A stretch of DNA of 64,000 bases from Halogeometricum pallidum JCM 14848 (GTDB lineage: Archaea; Halobacteriota; Halobacteria; Halobacteriales; Haloferacaceae): contig NZ_AOIV01000027.1 of the NCBI RefSeq assembly GCF_000337095.1, positions 1 to 64,000 of the forward strand, in the 5' to 3' direction. The translations under genes and the position numbers were made by a program. This document shows, piece by piece, positions 1 to 8,291 of the stretch (positions are counted from its first letter, which is position 1; each line of letters starts with the position of its first letter). Below the pieces are notes generated by a model that was not told the origin of the DNA, did no database searches, and worked only from the letters and a program-made list of their open reading frames with translations.

Positions 1-16
1 TGTGTATAAGAGACAG
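1..16. other. Residual Tn5/Nextera transposon mosaic-end adapter
   Basis: The first 16 bases are identical to the last 16 bases of the 19-bp Tn5 mosaic end used in Nextera tagmentation libraries. The riboflavin synthase reading frame begins cleanly at base 17. This is best read as untrimmed adapter at a contig end, not archaeal DNA, and should be masked. Confidence 0.9.
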
Positions 17-115
17 CTCGAACGTCGCGTCGGGGGCGATGCGGAGGCGTCGGCCGCCCTCGTCGTCCGTCGCGTCGACGACGGCGCCCGTGCACTCCAC
101 GATTCCGGTGAACAT
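17..115 (-). CDS. ribE: Riboflavin synthase, N-terminal fragment (runs off left edge)
   Basis: The reverse strand opens with ATG at 115 and reads 33 codons starting MFTGIVECTG. MFTGIV(E) is the hallmark N-terminus of the riboflavin synthase alpha-type trimer, which dismutates two 6,7-dimethyl-8-ribityllumazine to riboflavin plus a pyrimidine in the cytosol. Only the start of the first lumazine-binding barrel is present; the rest is cut off where the adapter begins at base 16. It is divergent from the DUF502 gene, with a 139-bp intergenic region. A T-rich stretch about 30 bases upstream could be its TATA box. The family call rests on this N-terminal signature only. Confidence 0.85.
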
Positions 116-254
116 ACTCCTCCGTCGCGTTCCGCGCGTGAAAAGCATCACGAGTTTGGTCGGCCCGCGGTCGACCGGCGCGTTCGCGACTTTCCGGGTC
201 GGGGCACTCTCCGGCCGGGATACGCTTTTGTGGTCGCTCGCCAACCCGCTCACG

Positions 255-902
255 ATGACGCTCCTCTCCAGGTTTCGGACCAGTTTCATCGCGGGACTGT
301 TCCTCGTCGCACCGCTGGCGGTGACAGTGTTCATCCTCGATTTCGTGTTCGACCGCCTCACGGCCATCATCCTCAACCCCATCGTGAACACGGCGGGGTT
401 GACGAACGTCACCGGCGACGAGATACTGCTCGCGCAACTGCTGGCGGCGGTTCTGCTCGCCGTCTCGCTCACCGTCGTCGGCCACGTCGCCTCCCGCGAA
501 CTCGGCCGCCGCCTGTTCGGGGGGTTCGAACGCGGCGTCGGCCTCATCCCCCTCGTCCGGACCGTCTACTTCGGCGTTCGACAGGTCTCGGAGTCGCTGT
601 CCAGACAGAGCGACGGGTTCGACCACGTCGTCCTCGTGGAGTACCCCCGCGAGGGCCTGTACGCCATCGGCTTCGTGACGAACGACGGTCCCCGTTCGGC
701 CGAGACGGCGACCGACTCCGAGGAACTGCTCACGGTGTTCGTCCCGCACAGCCCAAACCCGACGGCGGGGACGCTGGTGATGGCGGCGCCCGACGAGGTG
801 TTCGAGGTGGACATGTCCGTCCGGCGCGGCCTCCGTCTCGTCGTCACGACGGGCCTCGGCGTCGACGACGTGGAGGAGTTGCCCGAAGGGGTCGTCAGGT
901 GA
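255..902 (+). CDS. DUF502 family membrane protein
   Basis: A 215-aa protein starting MTLLSRFRTSF. An N-terminal hydrophobic segment (about residues 10-32) and a second at about 57-80 flank an extracytoplasmic-type stretch. A hydrophilic C-terminal half follows, with the GLIPLVRTVYFG-type motif typical of DUF502. The reading frame is open upstream to base 39, but the ATG at 255 gives the family's usual N-terminus and has a T-rich box (TACGCTTTTG) about 30 bases upstream. DUF502 proteins have no established function; in haloarchaea they are conserved membrane proteins. The stop codon is separated by one base from the convergent SLC13 gene, so the two transcripts must overlap at their 3' ends. 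Confidence 0.85.
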   Translation: MTLLSRFRTSFIAGLFLVAPLAVTVFILDFVFDRLTAIILNPIVNTAGLTNVTGDEILLAQLLAAVLLAVSLTVVGHVASRELGRRLFGGFERGVGLIPLVRTVYFGVRQVSESLSRQSDGFDHVVLVEYPREGLYAIGFVTNDGPRSAETATDSEELLTVFVPHSPNPTAGTLVMAAPDEVFEVDMSVRRGLRLVVTTGLGVDDVEELPEGVVR

Positions 903-903
903 C

Positions 904-2766
904 TCAGAGACCCCAGTACGCCGCGATGCCGACGGACGTGACGACGGCGAGCAGCAGTTGCAGGGGCGCGCCGACGCGAACGTAATCGGAGAAGCGGTAG
1001 CCGCCGGGGCCGTACACCATGAGGTTCGTCTGGTAGCCGACGGGCGTCATGAACGCCGTCGACGCCGCGAACGTCACCGCGAGGGCGAACGAGAACGGGT
1101 CGGCGCCGACGTCGGCGGCCGTCGAGACGGCGACGGGGAGAAAGAGGATGACGCTCGCGACGGGCGTGATGACGTTGGCGAACGCGCCCGTCAGCAGGTA
1201 GAACAGGGCGAGGACGACGACGGGCGGGAGGCCGGCCGTCGCGACGACGAACGAGTCGGCGACGAGTGCCACCGCGCCCGTCTCCCGGAGGGCGACGCCG
1301 AGGGGGACGACGCCGGCGAGGAGGAAGACGACGTTCCAGTTCACCGCGTCGTACGCCTCGTTCGGCGAGAGGACGCCCGAAACGACTATCGCGACGACAC
1401 CCGCGAGGGCGGCGATGGCGATGGGGAGCACGTCGAACGCGGCGAGGGCGATGACGCCGAACAGGACGACGAACGCGGCGACGGCGGTCCGGGTCACGCC
1501 ACCCTCGCGCGCCCGCGCCATCACGTCGTCGAACGCCTCGTTCGTCACGACGAAGTCGTCGTTCTCCGTGAGGAACTCCGCGGCCCGTTCGGTCGTCCGC
1601 ATCAGGAGGGCATCGCCGCCGCGCAGTTCCGTCGCACCGATTCCGTCGCGGACGAGTTCGCCGCCGGCCCGCCGAACGGCGAGGGCGGTGGCGTCGTACC
1701 GCTCACGGAGGCGCGCGCTCTCGACCGTTTCGCCCACCAGTCCCGACTCCGAGGGGACGACGAGTTCGACCAACGTGCTGCGCTCGGGGTTGTCGAGTTC
1801 GGCGTCCGTGACGGCGGCCCGCGGCAGTCGGCGCAGGGAAGCGAACTCGACGAACCGCTGGATGGTCGCGGGGTCGCCCCGGACGGTGAGGATGTCCCGC
1901 GACTCCAACTCGCGGTCGGAGTCGGCGGCGACGAAGTGCTCCTCACCCCGTACCACGTCCAGCACGTCCAGCCCTAAGTCCCGGTGGGCGTCCTCGGCGA
2001 CCGCCTGCGCGAACTCGTCCACCAGCGGCGACCGCGAGGTGACGAGGACGCGCGCGAGGTACGACTGCACCTCGTATCGCTCGGTGCGCGACCCCGGCGG
2101 GACGCGGGCGGGCAACAGCCACTTCCCGACGGTGAGCAGGTACGCCGCACCGACGAGGAAGACGACGACACCCAGCGGCGTCAACTCGAAGACGCCGAAC
2201 GGCCGCCCGAGGAGTTCCTCCGAGAGCCCCGAGGCGACGAGGTTCGTCGCGGTGCCGAACAGCGTGAGCGTTCCCGCGAGCATCGACGCGTAGGAGAGAG
2301 GGATGAGCAGTTTCGAAGGGGAGACGCCCGCCTCGTTCGCTAAGTCGGTCACCATCGGGACGAAGACGGCGACGACCGGCGTGTTGTTGACGATACCCGC
2401 GATGGGGCCGGTGAGGCCGATGACGGCGGCGAGGAGTCGGTTCTCGCTCCCACGCGTCAGGTGGGCGACTTCGACGCCGAGGCGGCGCACGACGCCCGTG
2501 CGCTGGATGCCGTCGCTCAGGATGTACATCGCCATGATGGTCACCGTCGCGGAACTCGAAAAGCCCGACAGCCCCTCCGTCGCCGACACGCCCGTGTACG
2601 GTTCGAGGGCGACGAGGACGACGATGACGGCGATTGCCGTCACGTCGGGCGGCACCGCTTCGGTGACGAACAGGGTGACGGTCCCGAGAACGACGGCGAA
2701 GACGACGAGGACGCCGAGGGGAAGGGTCGTACCGAGGAGACTGACCGAAGGCGCCGTCAGTATCAT
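904..2766 (-). CDS. SLC13/DASS family anion transporter with two RCK_C (TrkA_C) domains
   Basis: A 620-aa protein, start chosen at ATG 2766 (MILTAPSVSL); the frame is open further upstream but that part is Arg-rich and not membrane-like. The order is a transmembrane bundle (about residues 15-218), two soluble TrkA_C-type regulatory domains (about 233-310 and 325-405), then a second bundle (about 425-620). Family hallmarks are the NNTPVV motif near residue 127 and its inverted-repeat counterpart ANVITPVAS near the C-terminus. Such DASS proteins with inserted RCK_C domains are Na+-coupled dicarboxylate or sulfate transporters (SAC1-like); the substrate cannot be read from sequence. It is divergent from the 80-aa membrane gene at 2920. 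Confidence 0.88.
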   Translation of the reverse strand: MILTAPSVSLLGTTLPLGVLVVFAVVLGTVTLFVTEAVPPDVTAIAVIVVLVALEPYTGVSATEGLSGFSSSATVTIMAMYILSDGIQRTGVVRRLGVEVAHLTRGSENRLLAAVIGLTGPIAGIVNNTPVVAVFVPMVTDLANEAGVSPSKLLIPLSYASMLAGTLTLFGTATNLVASGLSEELLGRPFGVFELTPLGVVVFLVGAAYLLTVGKWLLPARVPPGSRTERYEVQSYLARVLVTSRSPLVDEFAQAVAEDAHRDLGLDVLDVVRGEEHFVAADSDRELESRDILTVRGDPATIQRFVEFASLRRLPRAAVTDAELDNPERSTLVELVVPSESGLVGETVESARLRERYDATALAVRRAGGELVRDGIGATELRGGDALLMRTTERAAEFLTENDDFVVTNEAFDDVMARAREGGVTRTAVAAFVVLFGVIALAAFDVLPIAIAALAGVVAIVVSGVLSPNEAYDAVNWNVVFLLAGVVPLGVALRETGAVALVADSFVVATAGLPPVVVLALFYLLTGAFANVITPVASVILFLPVAVSTAADVGADPFSFALAVTFAASTAFMTPVGYQTNLMVYGPGGYRFSDYVRVGAPLQLLLAVVTSVGIAAYWGL

Positions 2767-2919
2767 GTGTCGGTCCTCTCGGTCCGCCGAGTTAGCCGTG
2801 TCGCCGCGCCGGCGTCCGGTTCTGCCCCTTTCTTCCCCTCGGGTCCGCTCTCCGTCGCCCGGTGCGGACCCGTCCGACACACCGAGACGCTTTTTCCCTC
2901 GGCCGGCCATGCTCGGACG

Positions 2920-3162
2920 ATGCGACTGGGAATCATCGGAACGATTCAGCTCGCGGCGACGCTGGTGTTCGCGGTTCCGCTCGGTATCTTCGGGCTGAAT
3001 ACGTTCCTCGACGGGCAGCGACTGCTCGGCGGCGGCCTCCTCGCCGTCGCGGTGCTGATGGTCGTCCTCCCGCGCATGGTGACGACGCCCGGCGACATCC
3101 CCTCGAAGGTGGCCGAATCGGTCGTCGGAAAAGCCGTGAAGACGCCCGACGACGAGGAGTGA
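2920..3162 (+). CDS. Small haloarchaeal two-helix membrane protein (DUF7533-like)
   Basis: An 80-aa protein beginning MRLGIIGTIQ. There are two hydrophobic helices (about residues 5-27 and 35-52), then a polar tail with a TTPGDIPSKVAE segment and an acidic end. I recognise it as a conserved haloarchaeal membrane family but know no function; the DUF number is from memory. The longer reading frame from 2461 is a shadow of the SLC13 gene, and the ATG at 2920 is the natural start. It lies head to head with the SLC13 transporter (153-bp divergent region) and 34 bp before the convergent M24 peptidase. Confidence 0.75.
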   Translation: MRLGIIGTIQLAATLVFAVPLGIFGLNTFLDGQRLLGGGLLAVAVLMVVLPRMVTTPGDIPSKVAESVVGKAVKTPDDEE

Positions 3163-3196
3163 GACGGAGGCCGAACGGTTCGGCGTTCAGCGCCCG

Positions 3197-4375
3197 TTAC
3201 TCCGCCGTCGGCGCGAACGACCGCGGGTACTCGTGGAGAATCTCGTAGCCCTCGCTCGTGACGGCGACCAACTCCTCCAACCGAACGCCGCCCTGCTCTG
3301 GGTCGTAGACGCCCGGTTCGACGGTGAACGCCATCCCCTCCTCCAACTCGACCGCCTCGCGAAGCGACGGCGCCTCGTGGAGGGAGACGCCGACGCCGTG
3401 GCCGGTGCCGTGCGTGAACCCGGCCGCGCCCTCCTCGGCGTTCGGGTCGAAGCCGTGGGCGGTGAGTTCGGCGGCCGCCTCCCGGTGCACGTCGTTGGCC
3501 CGCGCGCCGGGTTCTATCTCGTCCAGCGCGGCCGCCAACGCCGCCTCGACGGCGACGTAGGCGCGGCGCTCCCAGCCGCCGTCGCTGTCGACGACGTAGG
3601 TGCGCGAGAGGTCGCCGTAGTAGCCGTGCGGGCCGCGCGGCGAGAGGTCCAACAGAACCGTCTCACCCGGCCGTAGGACGGCGGTGCCGGTGTAGTGTAA
3701 GTCGGCGGCGGTCGGTCCCGCGCCGACGACGGTGTTGCCCGCATCGCGGACGCCGTAGGCGGCGAACTCGGCGTTCACTCGTCTTCGGAGGCGTTCGGTC
3801 GACAGCGGCCCCCCCTCCCAGACGAGTTCGTCGCCGTCGGGTTCGGCCGCGGCCAGAATCTCCTCTGCGCGGGCCATCCCGCGGACGGCGGCGCGTTGGA
3901 CGCGGCGGAGGCAGTCGAGTTCCCCCTCGGTCTTCGTGCGCCGAGCGTCGGCGACGGCCGCCGTCGATTCGAGGTCGTAGCCCGCGCGTTCGAGGTGGAC
4001 CGCGGCGTCGTGCGGAATCCGCCGCGGGACGAGCACCGTCCCGCCGTCGACGCCCGACGCGGACAGCGCGGCCGCCGCGCGGACGCCGGCGGGGTCAGAC
4101 TGGCTCTCGGTCCGCACCGTCCCGTCGAACTCCCGGCCGGCCTGCTCTGCGAACAGGGTCGGCGCGCAGAGGACCGACTCGCCCGCCGCGCGGACGAACG
4201 CGTAGTCGCGGTCCGGCCCCGAAAAGCGGGTCAGATAGCGCAGGTCGTCGTCGAACCGGTCGCCGACGGCGACGAACGCGGCGGCGTCCGCCGCCGACAG
4301 CGCCTCCTCGAGGAACGCGGCGTCCGTCGACGGGGCGGGAAGCGGGTCGGGGCCGGCGTCGGCGGCGCCGGTCAT
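3197..4375 (-). CDS. M24 family metallopeptidase (Xaa-Pro peptidase/creatinase fold)
   Basis: A 392-aa protein. The N-terminal half is a creatinase-like non-catalytic domain; the C-terminal half is the pita-bread fold. The two-metal ligands are visible in order: the Asp of LLDLSPRG, the Asp of YYGDLSRT, the His of GTGHGVGVSLHE, the Glu of FTVEPGVY and the Glu of GVRLEE. This is expected to be a cytosolic Mn/Co-dependent peptidase removing N-terminal residues before proline, though some M24 relatives have lost that role. It lies 25 bp downstream of the UvrD-like helicase on the same strand, so it is probably co-transcribed with it. Confidence 0.9.
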   Translation of the reverse strand: MTGAADAGPDPLPAPSTDAAFLEEALSAADAAAFVAVGDRFDDDLRYLTRFSGPDRDYAFVRAAGESVLCAPTLFAEQAGREFDGTVRTESQSDPAGVRAAAALSASGVDGGTVLVPRRIPHDAAVHLERAGYDLESTAAVADARRTKTEGELDCLRRVQRAAVRGMARAEEILAAAEPDGDELVWEGGPLSTERLRRRVNAEFAAYGVRDAGNTVVGAGPTAADLHYTGTAVLRPGETVLLDLSPRGPHGYYGDLSRTYVVDSDGGWERRAYVAVEAALAAALDEIEPGARANDVHREAAAELTAHGFDPNAEEGAAGFTHGTGHGVGVSLHEAPSLREAVELEEGMAFTVEPGVYDPEQGGVRLEELVAVTSEGYEILHEYPRSFAPTAE

Positions 4376-4400
4376 CGCGTCTCCGTCTCGGCCATCGGCG

Positions 4401-6254
4401 CTACGGGTCCGGTTCGGGCGCCGGCGCGTCGCCGGTCTGCGCGTCTTCGAGCAGTTCCTCGAGCGGCGTGTCGCGCACCTCGTTGTGCAGGAGGACGCTC
4501 ACCGGGAGCGTCGGCGCCCCCTTGACGAGGTTCTCCAGGATGACGAGGCGTTCGCGGGCGCGCGACATCCCGACGTAGAACACGCGGCGTTCGTTGTCGG
4601 TGAGGATGGGGACGGGGTCGGTCGTGGAGGTGAACTCCTCGACGCCCGCCACCTCCTCGTCGTCGACGGAGGCGGCCATCTGCTCGACCACCTTCTCGGT
4701 GAGGTCGGTGGAGACGAACACGTGATCGGCCTCGCGGCCCTTCGCGGAGTGGATGGTGCCGACGCGGACGCGGTTGGGGTCCATCCCCTTGTACTCGCCC
4801 TCGAAGTACGCCTCGACGGACTTGCGCTGGAAGGAGGTGACCTTGCGGACCATGTCGCCGGCGGCGGCGCCGTCGGGGACGAACGGGGCGTGGTCCTCGA
4901 TGGTCTCCGGCGTCACTTCGAGGTCCGTCAGGTCCTCGACGCCCTCGAGGTCCTGTAGGTCGTCGATGTAGTCGAACAGGTCGTCGCGCTCGTTCGACCC
5001 GAAGGCGGAGTCCTGCAGCATGTCGGCCAGGCGCCGCGCCTCCAACCCGGTGATGTTCTCCTCACGGTCGAGTTTCTCGATGGCCTCGACGTACTGGGTG
5101 AGGCGGTCGGTCCACATCCGCTGGTCCGTGAGAACGGAGAACGGGACGCCGAGCGGCAGGAACTCGTCGATGAACTGGAACATCTGGTAGCGCGCCCGGA
5201 ACAGCACCATGATGCTCTCGTCGTCGTCCTGCTCTATCGTGTAGCGCACGTTCCGCGCGAGGTCCAGCATCGACGGCGACGCGATGCCCTCGACGACGCC
5301 GCCCTCCTTGCGCGGGTGGAGGTCCTTCTCCTGTCGCTTCTCGATGTGGCGAATCTCCTGGTTCACCACGTCCAGAATCTTCGAGGGGAGCCGATAGGAG
5401 TTCGGCAGCACCACGTCCTCGTCGCGTTCGGTGTCCAAGAGGAGGTTCGGGTCCGCGCCCTGCCACGCGTAGACGACCTGGTCGTCGTCGCCGGCGATGA
5501 GGACGCCCCTCAGGTGCGGGAGCCACTCCTGGTAGACGTCGTACTGCAGCGTCGTGATGTCCTGGAACTCGTCGATGACGAGGTAGTCGACGTTCGGAAC
5601 GAGCGAGCGCTGCTTCACCCGTTCGAGCATGTCGGCGAAGCCGACGAGGCCGTTGTCGCCCTTGTACTTGCGCCACCCGCGGATGACGCTCGGCACGTCG
5701 ATGCGGTCGTCGTCGGAGGGCCACGTCGGCGTGTACTTGTTGCCCTCCTGCGCGTTGGGGTCCACCTCCGGCGGGAGGCGGACCTCCTCGACGTCCCAGT
5801 TGAACGGCACGTCGTACCACTCGGAGACGTCGCGGCGGGTGCGCTGGAGCCACTGGCTGGTGGCGATTATCTTGTTGCCTATCGTCGTCGACCGGGCGGT
5901 GCGGCGGCCGGCGCCACCGTACTCGTCTTCGAACTCGACGCCGAAGTTCTCGCAGAACTCCTCTTTGTCCTTCTCGCCGACCACGTCGTTGCGCGAGAGG
6001 TCGAGCAGTTCGTACGCCTTCGCGTGCATCGTGGCGACGTTCCCCTGTAGCGCCCGCGGGGAGACGTCGAGTCGCTCCGCGAGGCGTTCTCGAATCTCCG
6101 CGGCGGCGGCGCGGGTGTAGGAGACGACGAGGATGTCCCGAATCGTCACGTCGTCGTCTTCGAGAATCTCCTCGACTCGGTCGAGAAGCGCCGTCGTCTT
6201 CCCGCTTCCCGGACCCCCGAACAGACGGGTGACTGTCGCGTCGGAGTCGCTCAT
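4401..6254 (-). CDS. UvrD/PcrA-type superfamily 1 DNA helicase
   Basis: A 617-aa protein with the complete SF1A motif set: motif I GGPGSGKT (residues 13-20), Ia SYTRAAAAEI, II VIDEFQD, III AGDDDQVVYAWQGAD, V VGTIHSAKGREA and VI YVGMSRARERL. The family unwinds DNA 3' to 5' using ATP in repair and replication restart. At 617 residues it is shorter than bacterial UvrD/PcrA (about 720), lacking the long C-terminal extension. It starts at ATG 6254 and is followed after 25 bp by the M24 peptidase gene. Haloarchaea carry several such helicases; I cannot assign the specific pathway. Confidence 0.92.
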   Translation of the reverse strand: MSDSDATVTRLFGGPGSGKTTALLDRVEEILEDDDVTIRDILVVSYTRAAAAEIRERLAERLDVSPRALQGNVATMHAKAYELLDLSRNDVVGEKDKEEFCENFGVEFEDEYGGAGRRTARSTTIGNKIIATSQWLQRTRRDVSEWYDVPFNWDVEEVRLPPEVDPNAQEGNKYTPTWPSDDDRIDVPSVIRGWRKYKGDNGLVGFADMLERVKQRSLVPNVDYLVIDEFQDITTLQYDVYQEWLPHLRGVLIAGDDDQVVYAWQGADPNLLLDTERDEDVVLPNSYRLPSKILDVVNQEIRHIEKRQEKDLHPRKEGGVVEGIASPSMLDLARNVRYTIEQDDDESIMVLFRARYQMFQFIDEFLPLGVPFSVLTDQRMWTDRLTQYVEAIEKLDREENITGLEARRLADMLQDSAFGSNERDDLFDYIDDLQDLEGVEDLTDLEVTPETIEDHAPFVPDGAAAGDMVRKVTSFQRKSVEAYFEGEYKGMDPNRVRVGTIHSAKGREADHVFVSTDLTEKVVEQMAASVDDEEVAGVEEFTSTTDPVPILTDNERRVFYVGMSRARERLVILENLVKGAPTLPVSVLLHNEVRDTPLEELLEDAQTGDAPAPEPDP

Positions 6255-6363
6255 TGTACCCGTTCACGCCCTAGTCCCTCATAAACTGCCTGCTTTCCGG
6301 GACCGCTCTTACCGTCGAAAAAACGCGTCAGAAGGCGATTCGCGGAGGTCGAGCGGGGGCCCG

Positions 6364-6549
6364 TCAGGCGCGCGGATCCCACCCGCAGACGGTACAGTCT
6401 ACCGCCGCCTCGTCGTGAAGTGCACCGCAGTCCGGACACTGCTTCTTGTTATAAGATGTCTCCCAGTCCTCTCGTTCGGATACGTCGTGACCGCGGTCGT
6501 CTAAGAACTGGTCGAACAGCGCCTCGTTGGAGTCGGGTGCTGAGGCCAT
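6364..6549 (-). CDS. HVO_0416-type small zinc-finger protein
   Basis: A 61-aa protein starting MASAPDSNEA at 6549; the frame is open 27 bases further but without family similarity. The acidic N-terminal half has a conserved FDQFLDDRGHD stretch. The C-terminal zinc ribbon is CPDCGALHDE followed by CTVCGW, two CxxC knuckles able to bind one Zn2+. I recognise it as one of the haloarchaeal zinc-finger micro-proteins; its partner and role are unknown. It lies 109 bp downstream in transcription terms from the M32 cluster and just upstream of the UvrD-like gene on the same strand. Confidence 0.85.
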   Translation of the reverse strand: MASAPDSNEALFDQFLDDRGHDVSEREDWETSYNKKQCPDCGALHDEAAVDCTVCGWDPRA

Positions 6550-6707
6550 ACATGGTGTGCTACGAGTTACCACCACTTAGTCTTGTTGCCGGCTCTCACG
6601 GCTCGGGAGCAATCGATACCAGAGGCGGCGGAAAGGGCGCCGCTTCGGGTCGAACCCGCGAATTCTTCTCGTCGCGTCGGTCGATTCACCGGGCTCTCTC
6701 GGCGGGC

Positions 6708-8207
6708 TCAGAGCCCGTACAGCGATTCGAACTTCGCCGTCGCGTACTCGCGAAACGCGTCGGCCGACAGCGGTTCGCCCGTCGCCTCCGCGACGAGTTC
6801 GTCCGTCGGGTACCGCCGGCCGTGCCGGTGAACGTTCTCGCTCAACCACTCGTGCACCGGGCCGAACTCGCCGTCCCGAATCAGGGCGTCGACGTCGTCC
6901 AGTTCCTCGCGCATCGCCGCGTCCAACTGCGCGGCGAGGACGCTTCCGACGGTGTAGTTCTGGAAGGCGGCGAGGTAGCCCGCCGTCCAGTGGATATCCT
7001 GCAGACAGCCTTCGGAGTCCGTCTCGGGTCGCACGCCGAGATACTCCTCCATCTTGTCGTTCCACATCGCGGGCACCTCCGACACCTCGATGTCGCCGCC
7101 GAGGAGGGCCTTCTCCGTCTCGAAGCGGACGAGGATGTGCAGGTGATAGGTCAACTCGTCCGCCTCGACGCGGATGCGGTTGTCCGGTTTCACGCGGTTG
7201 ACCGCGGCGTACGCCGCCTCCGCACTCGCGCCCGACCCGAGTCGGTCGTTCGCGGTGTCGACGAACCCCTCCCAGAACGGCTTCGACCGGCCGACGTGGT
7301 TCTCGAAGAAGCGCGATTGGGACTCGTGGACGCCGTGGCTGCCCGACTCCCCCAGCGGCGTCCCGTACCGCTCCCGCGGCAATCCGAGGTTATACGTCGC
7401 GTGCCCGAACTCGTGGACCGTGGAGGTGAGGCCGGCGAGGGGGTCGGACTCGTCGAAGCGCGTCGTCACCCGGCAGTCGAACTGGTTGCCGAAGGTGAAC
7501 GGGTGCGCGGCGGTGTCGAGACGGCCGCGGGTCCAGTCGTAGCCAACGCGGTCCAGCGCGTCCTCCGAGAGCGCTAACTGCGACCTCTCGTCGTACGTTC
7601 CGTCGAACGGCGTCGGCAGTTCGCCGGCGGCGCGTATCTCCTCGACGAGGGGCACGAGCGTCGCCTTCAGGTCCTCGAATATCTCCTCGACGGTCGAGAT
7701 GGGGAGGAACGGCTCCGAGTCCCCGTATATCGCCTCGAACGGGTGCTTTCCCGAGTCGAGGTGGTCGGCGCGTTCGCGGTAGCGGTCGACGATTCGTTCC
7801 AGGGTGGGCGCGAGGGCGTCGAAGTCGTCGTCGGCCTTCGCCTCGACCCACGTCTCGTGAGCGCTCGACTCGATACGGGCGATATCGGCGACCAGTTCGT
7901 CGGGCACGCGGTCGGCGCGTTCGTGTTGGCGTCGAATCTCCGCGACGGCGGCGCGTTCGGCGTCGTCCAGTCCGCCCTCGTCCACCGCCTCCAGCAGTCG
8001 GCCCAGTTCGCCGTCGGTCAGCAGGTCGTGTTCCAGCGAGGAGAGCGTCGACCGCTGTTCGGCGCGGGCGGGCGTTCCGCCGGCGGGCATCTTCGTCTGC
8101 TGGTCCCACATCAGTATCCCGTCGGCGTGGCGGACGTTCGAGACCCGGCGGTAGCGGTCGAGGAGGGCGTCGTAGGCGTCGCCGCCGGCCGCGTCGGTCG
8201 TTGACAT
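6708..8207 (-). CDS. M32 family carboxypeptidase (copy 1)
   Basis: A 499-aa protein from ATG 8207 (a GTG six bases upstream is possible). All M32 signatures are present: HPF (about 235), DxRxT as DCRVT (about 244), the zinc motif HEFGH (265-269) with the downstream HES glutamate (about 294), IRVEAD, and GCLQDIHW. M32 enzymes such as Taq carboxypeptidase are cytosolic Zn/Co-dependent exopeptidases trimming C-terminal residues except proline. The length is normal for the family. It is followed upstream on the same strand by a second M32 gene with the same motif set, so the pair is a tandem duplication. Intergenic spacing is about 85 bp, allowing co-transcription. Confidence 0.95.
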   Translation of the reverse strand: MSTTDAAGGDAYDALLDRYRRVSNVRHADGILMWDQQTKMPAGGTPARAEQRSTLSSLEHDLLTDGELGRLLEAVDEGGLDDAERAAVAEIRRQHERADRVPDELVADIARIESSAHETWVEAKADDDFDALAPTLERIVDRYRERADHLDSGKHPFEAIYGDSEPFLPISTVEEIFEDLKATLVPLVEEIRAAGELPTPFDGTYDERSQLALSEDALDRVGYDWTRGRLDTAAHPFTFGNQFDCRVTTRFDESDPLAGLTSTVHEFGHATYNLGLPRERYGTPLGESGSHGVHESQSRFFENHVGRSKPFWEGFVDTANDRLGSGASAEAAYAAVNRVKPDNRIRVEADELTYHLHILVRFETEKALLGGDIEVSEVPAMWNDKMEEYLGVRPETDSEGCLQDIHWTAGYLAAFQNYTVGSVLAAQLDAAMREELDDVDALIRDGEFGPVHEWLSENVHRHGRRYPTDELVAEATGEPLSADAFREYATAKFESLYGL

Positions 8208-8291
8208 ACCCACGGGTCGCCTCGGACTCCTATCAAACTCCGTCTGCCGGCAGTCGGCGAAAAATCGGTCGTCGGGGGTCGCTCGCGCCGT

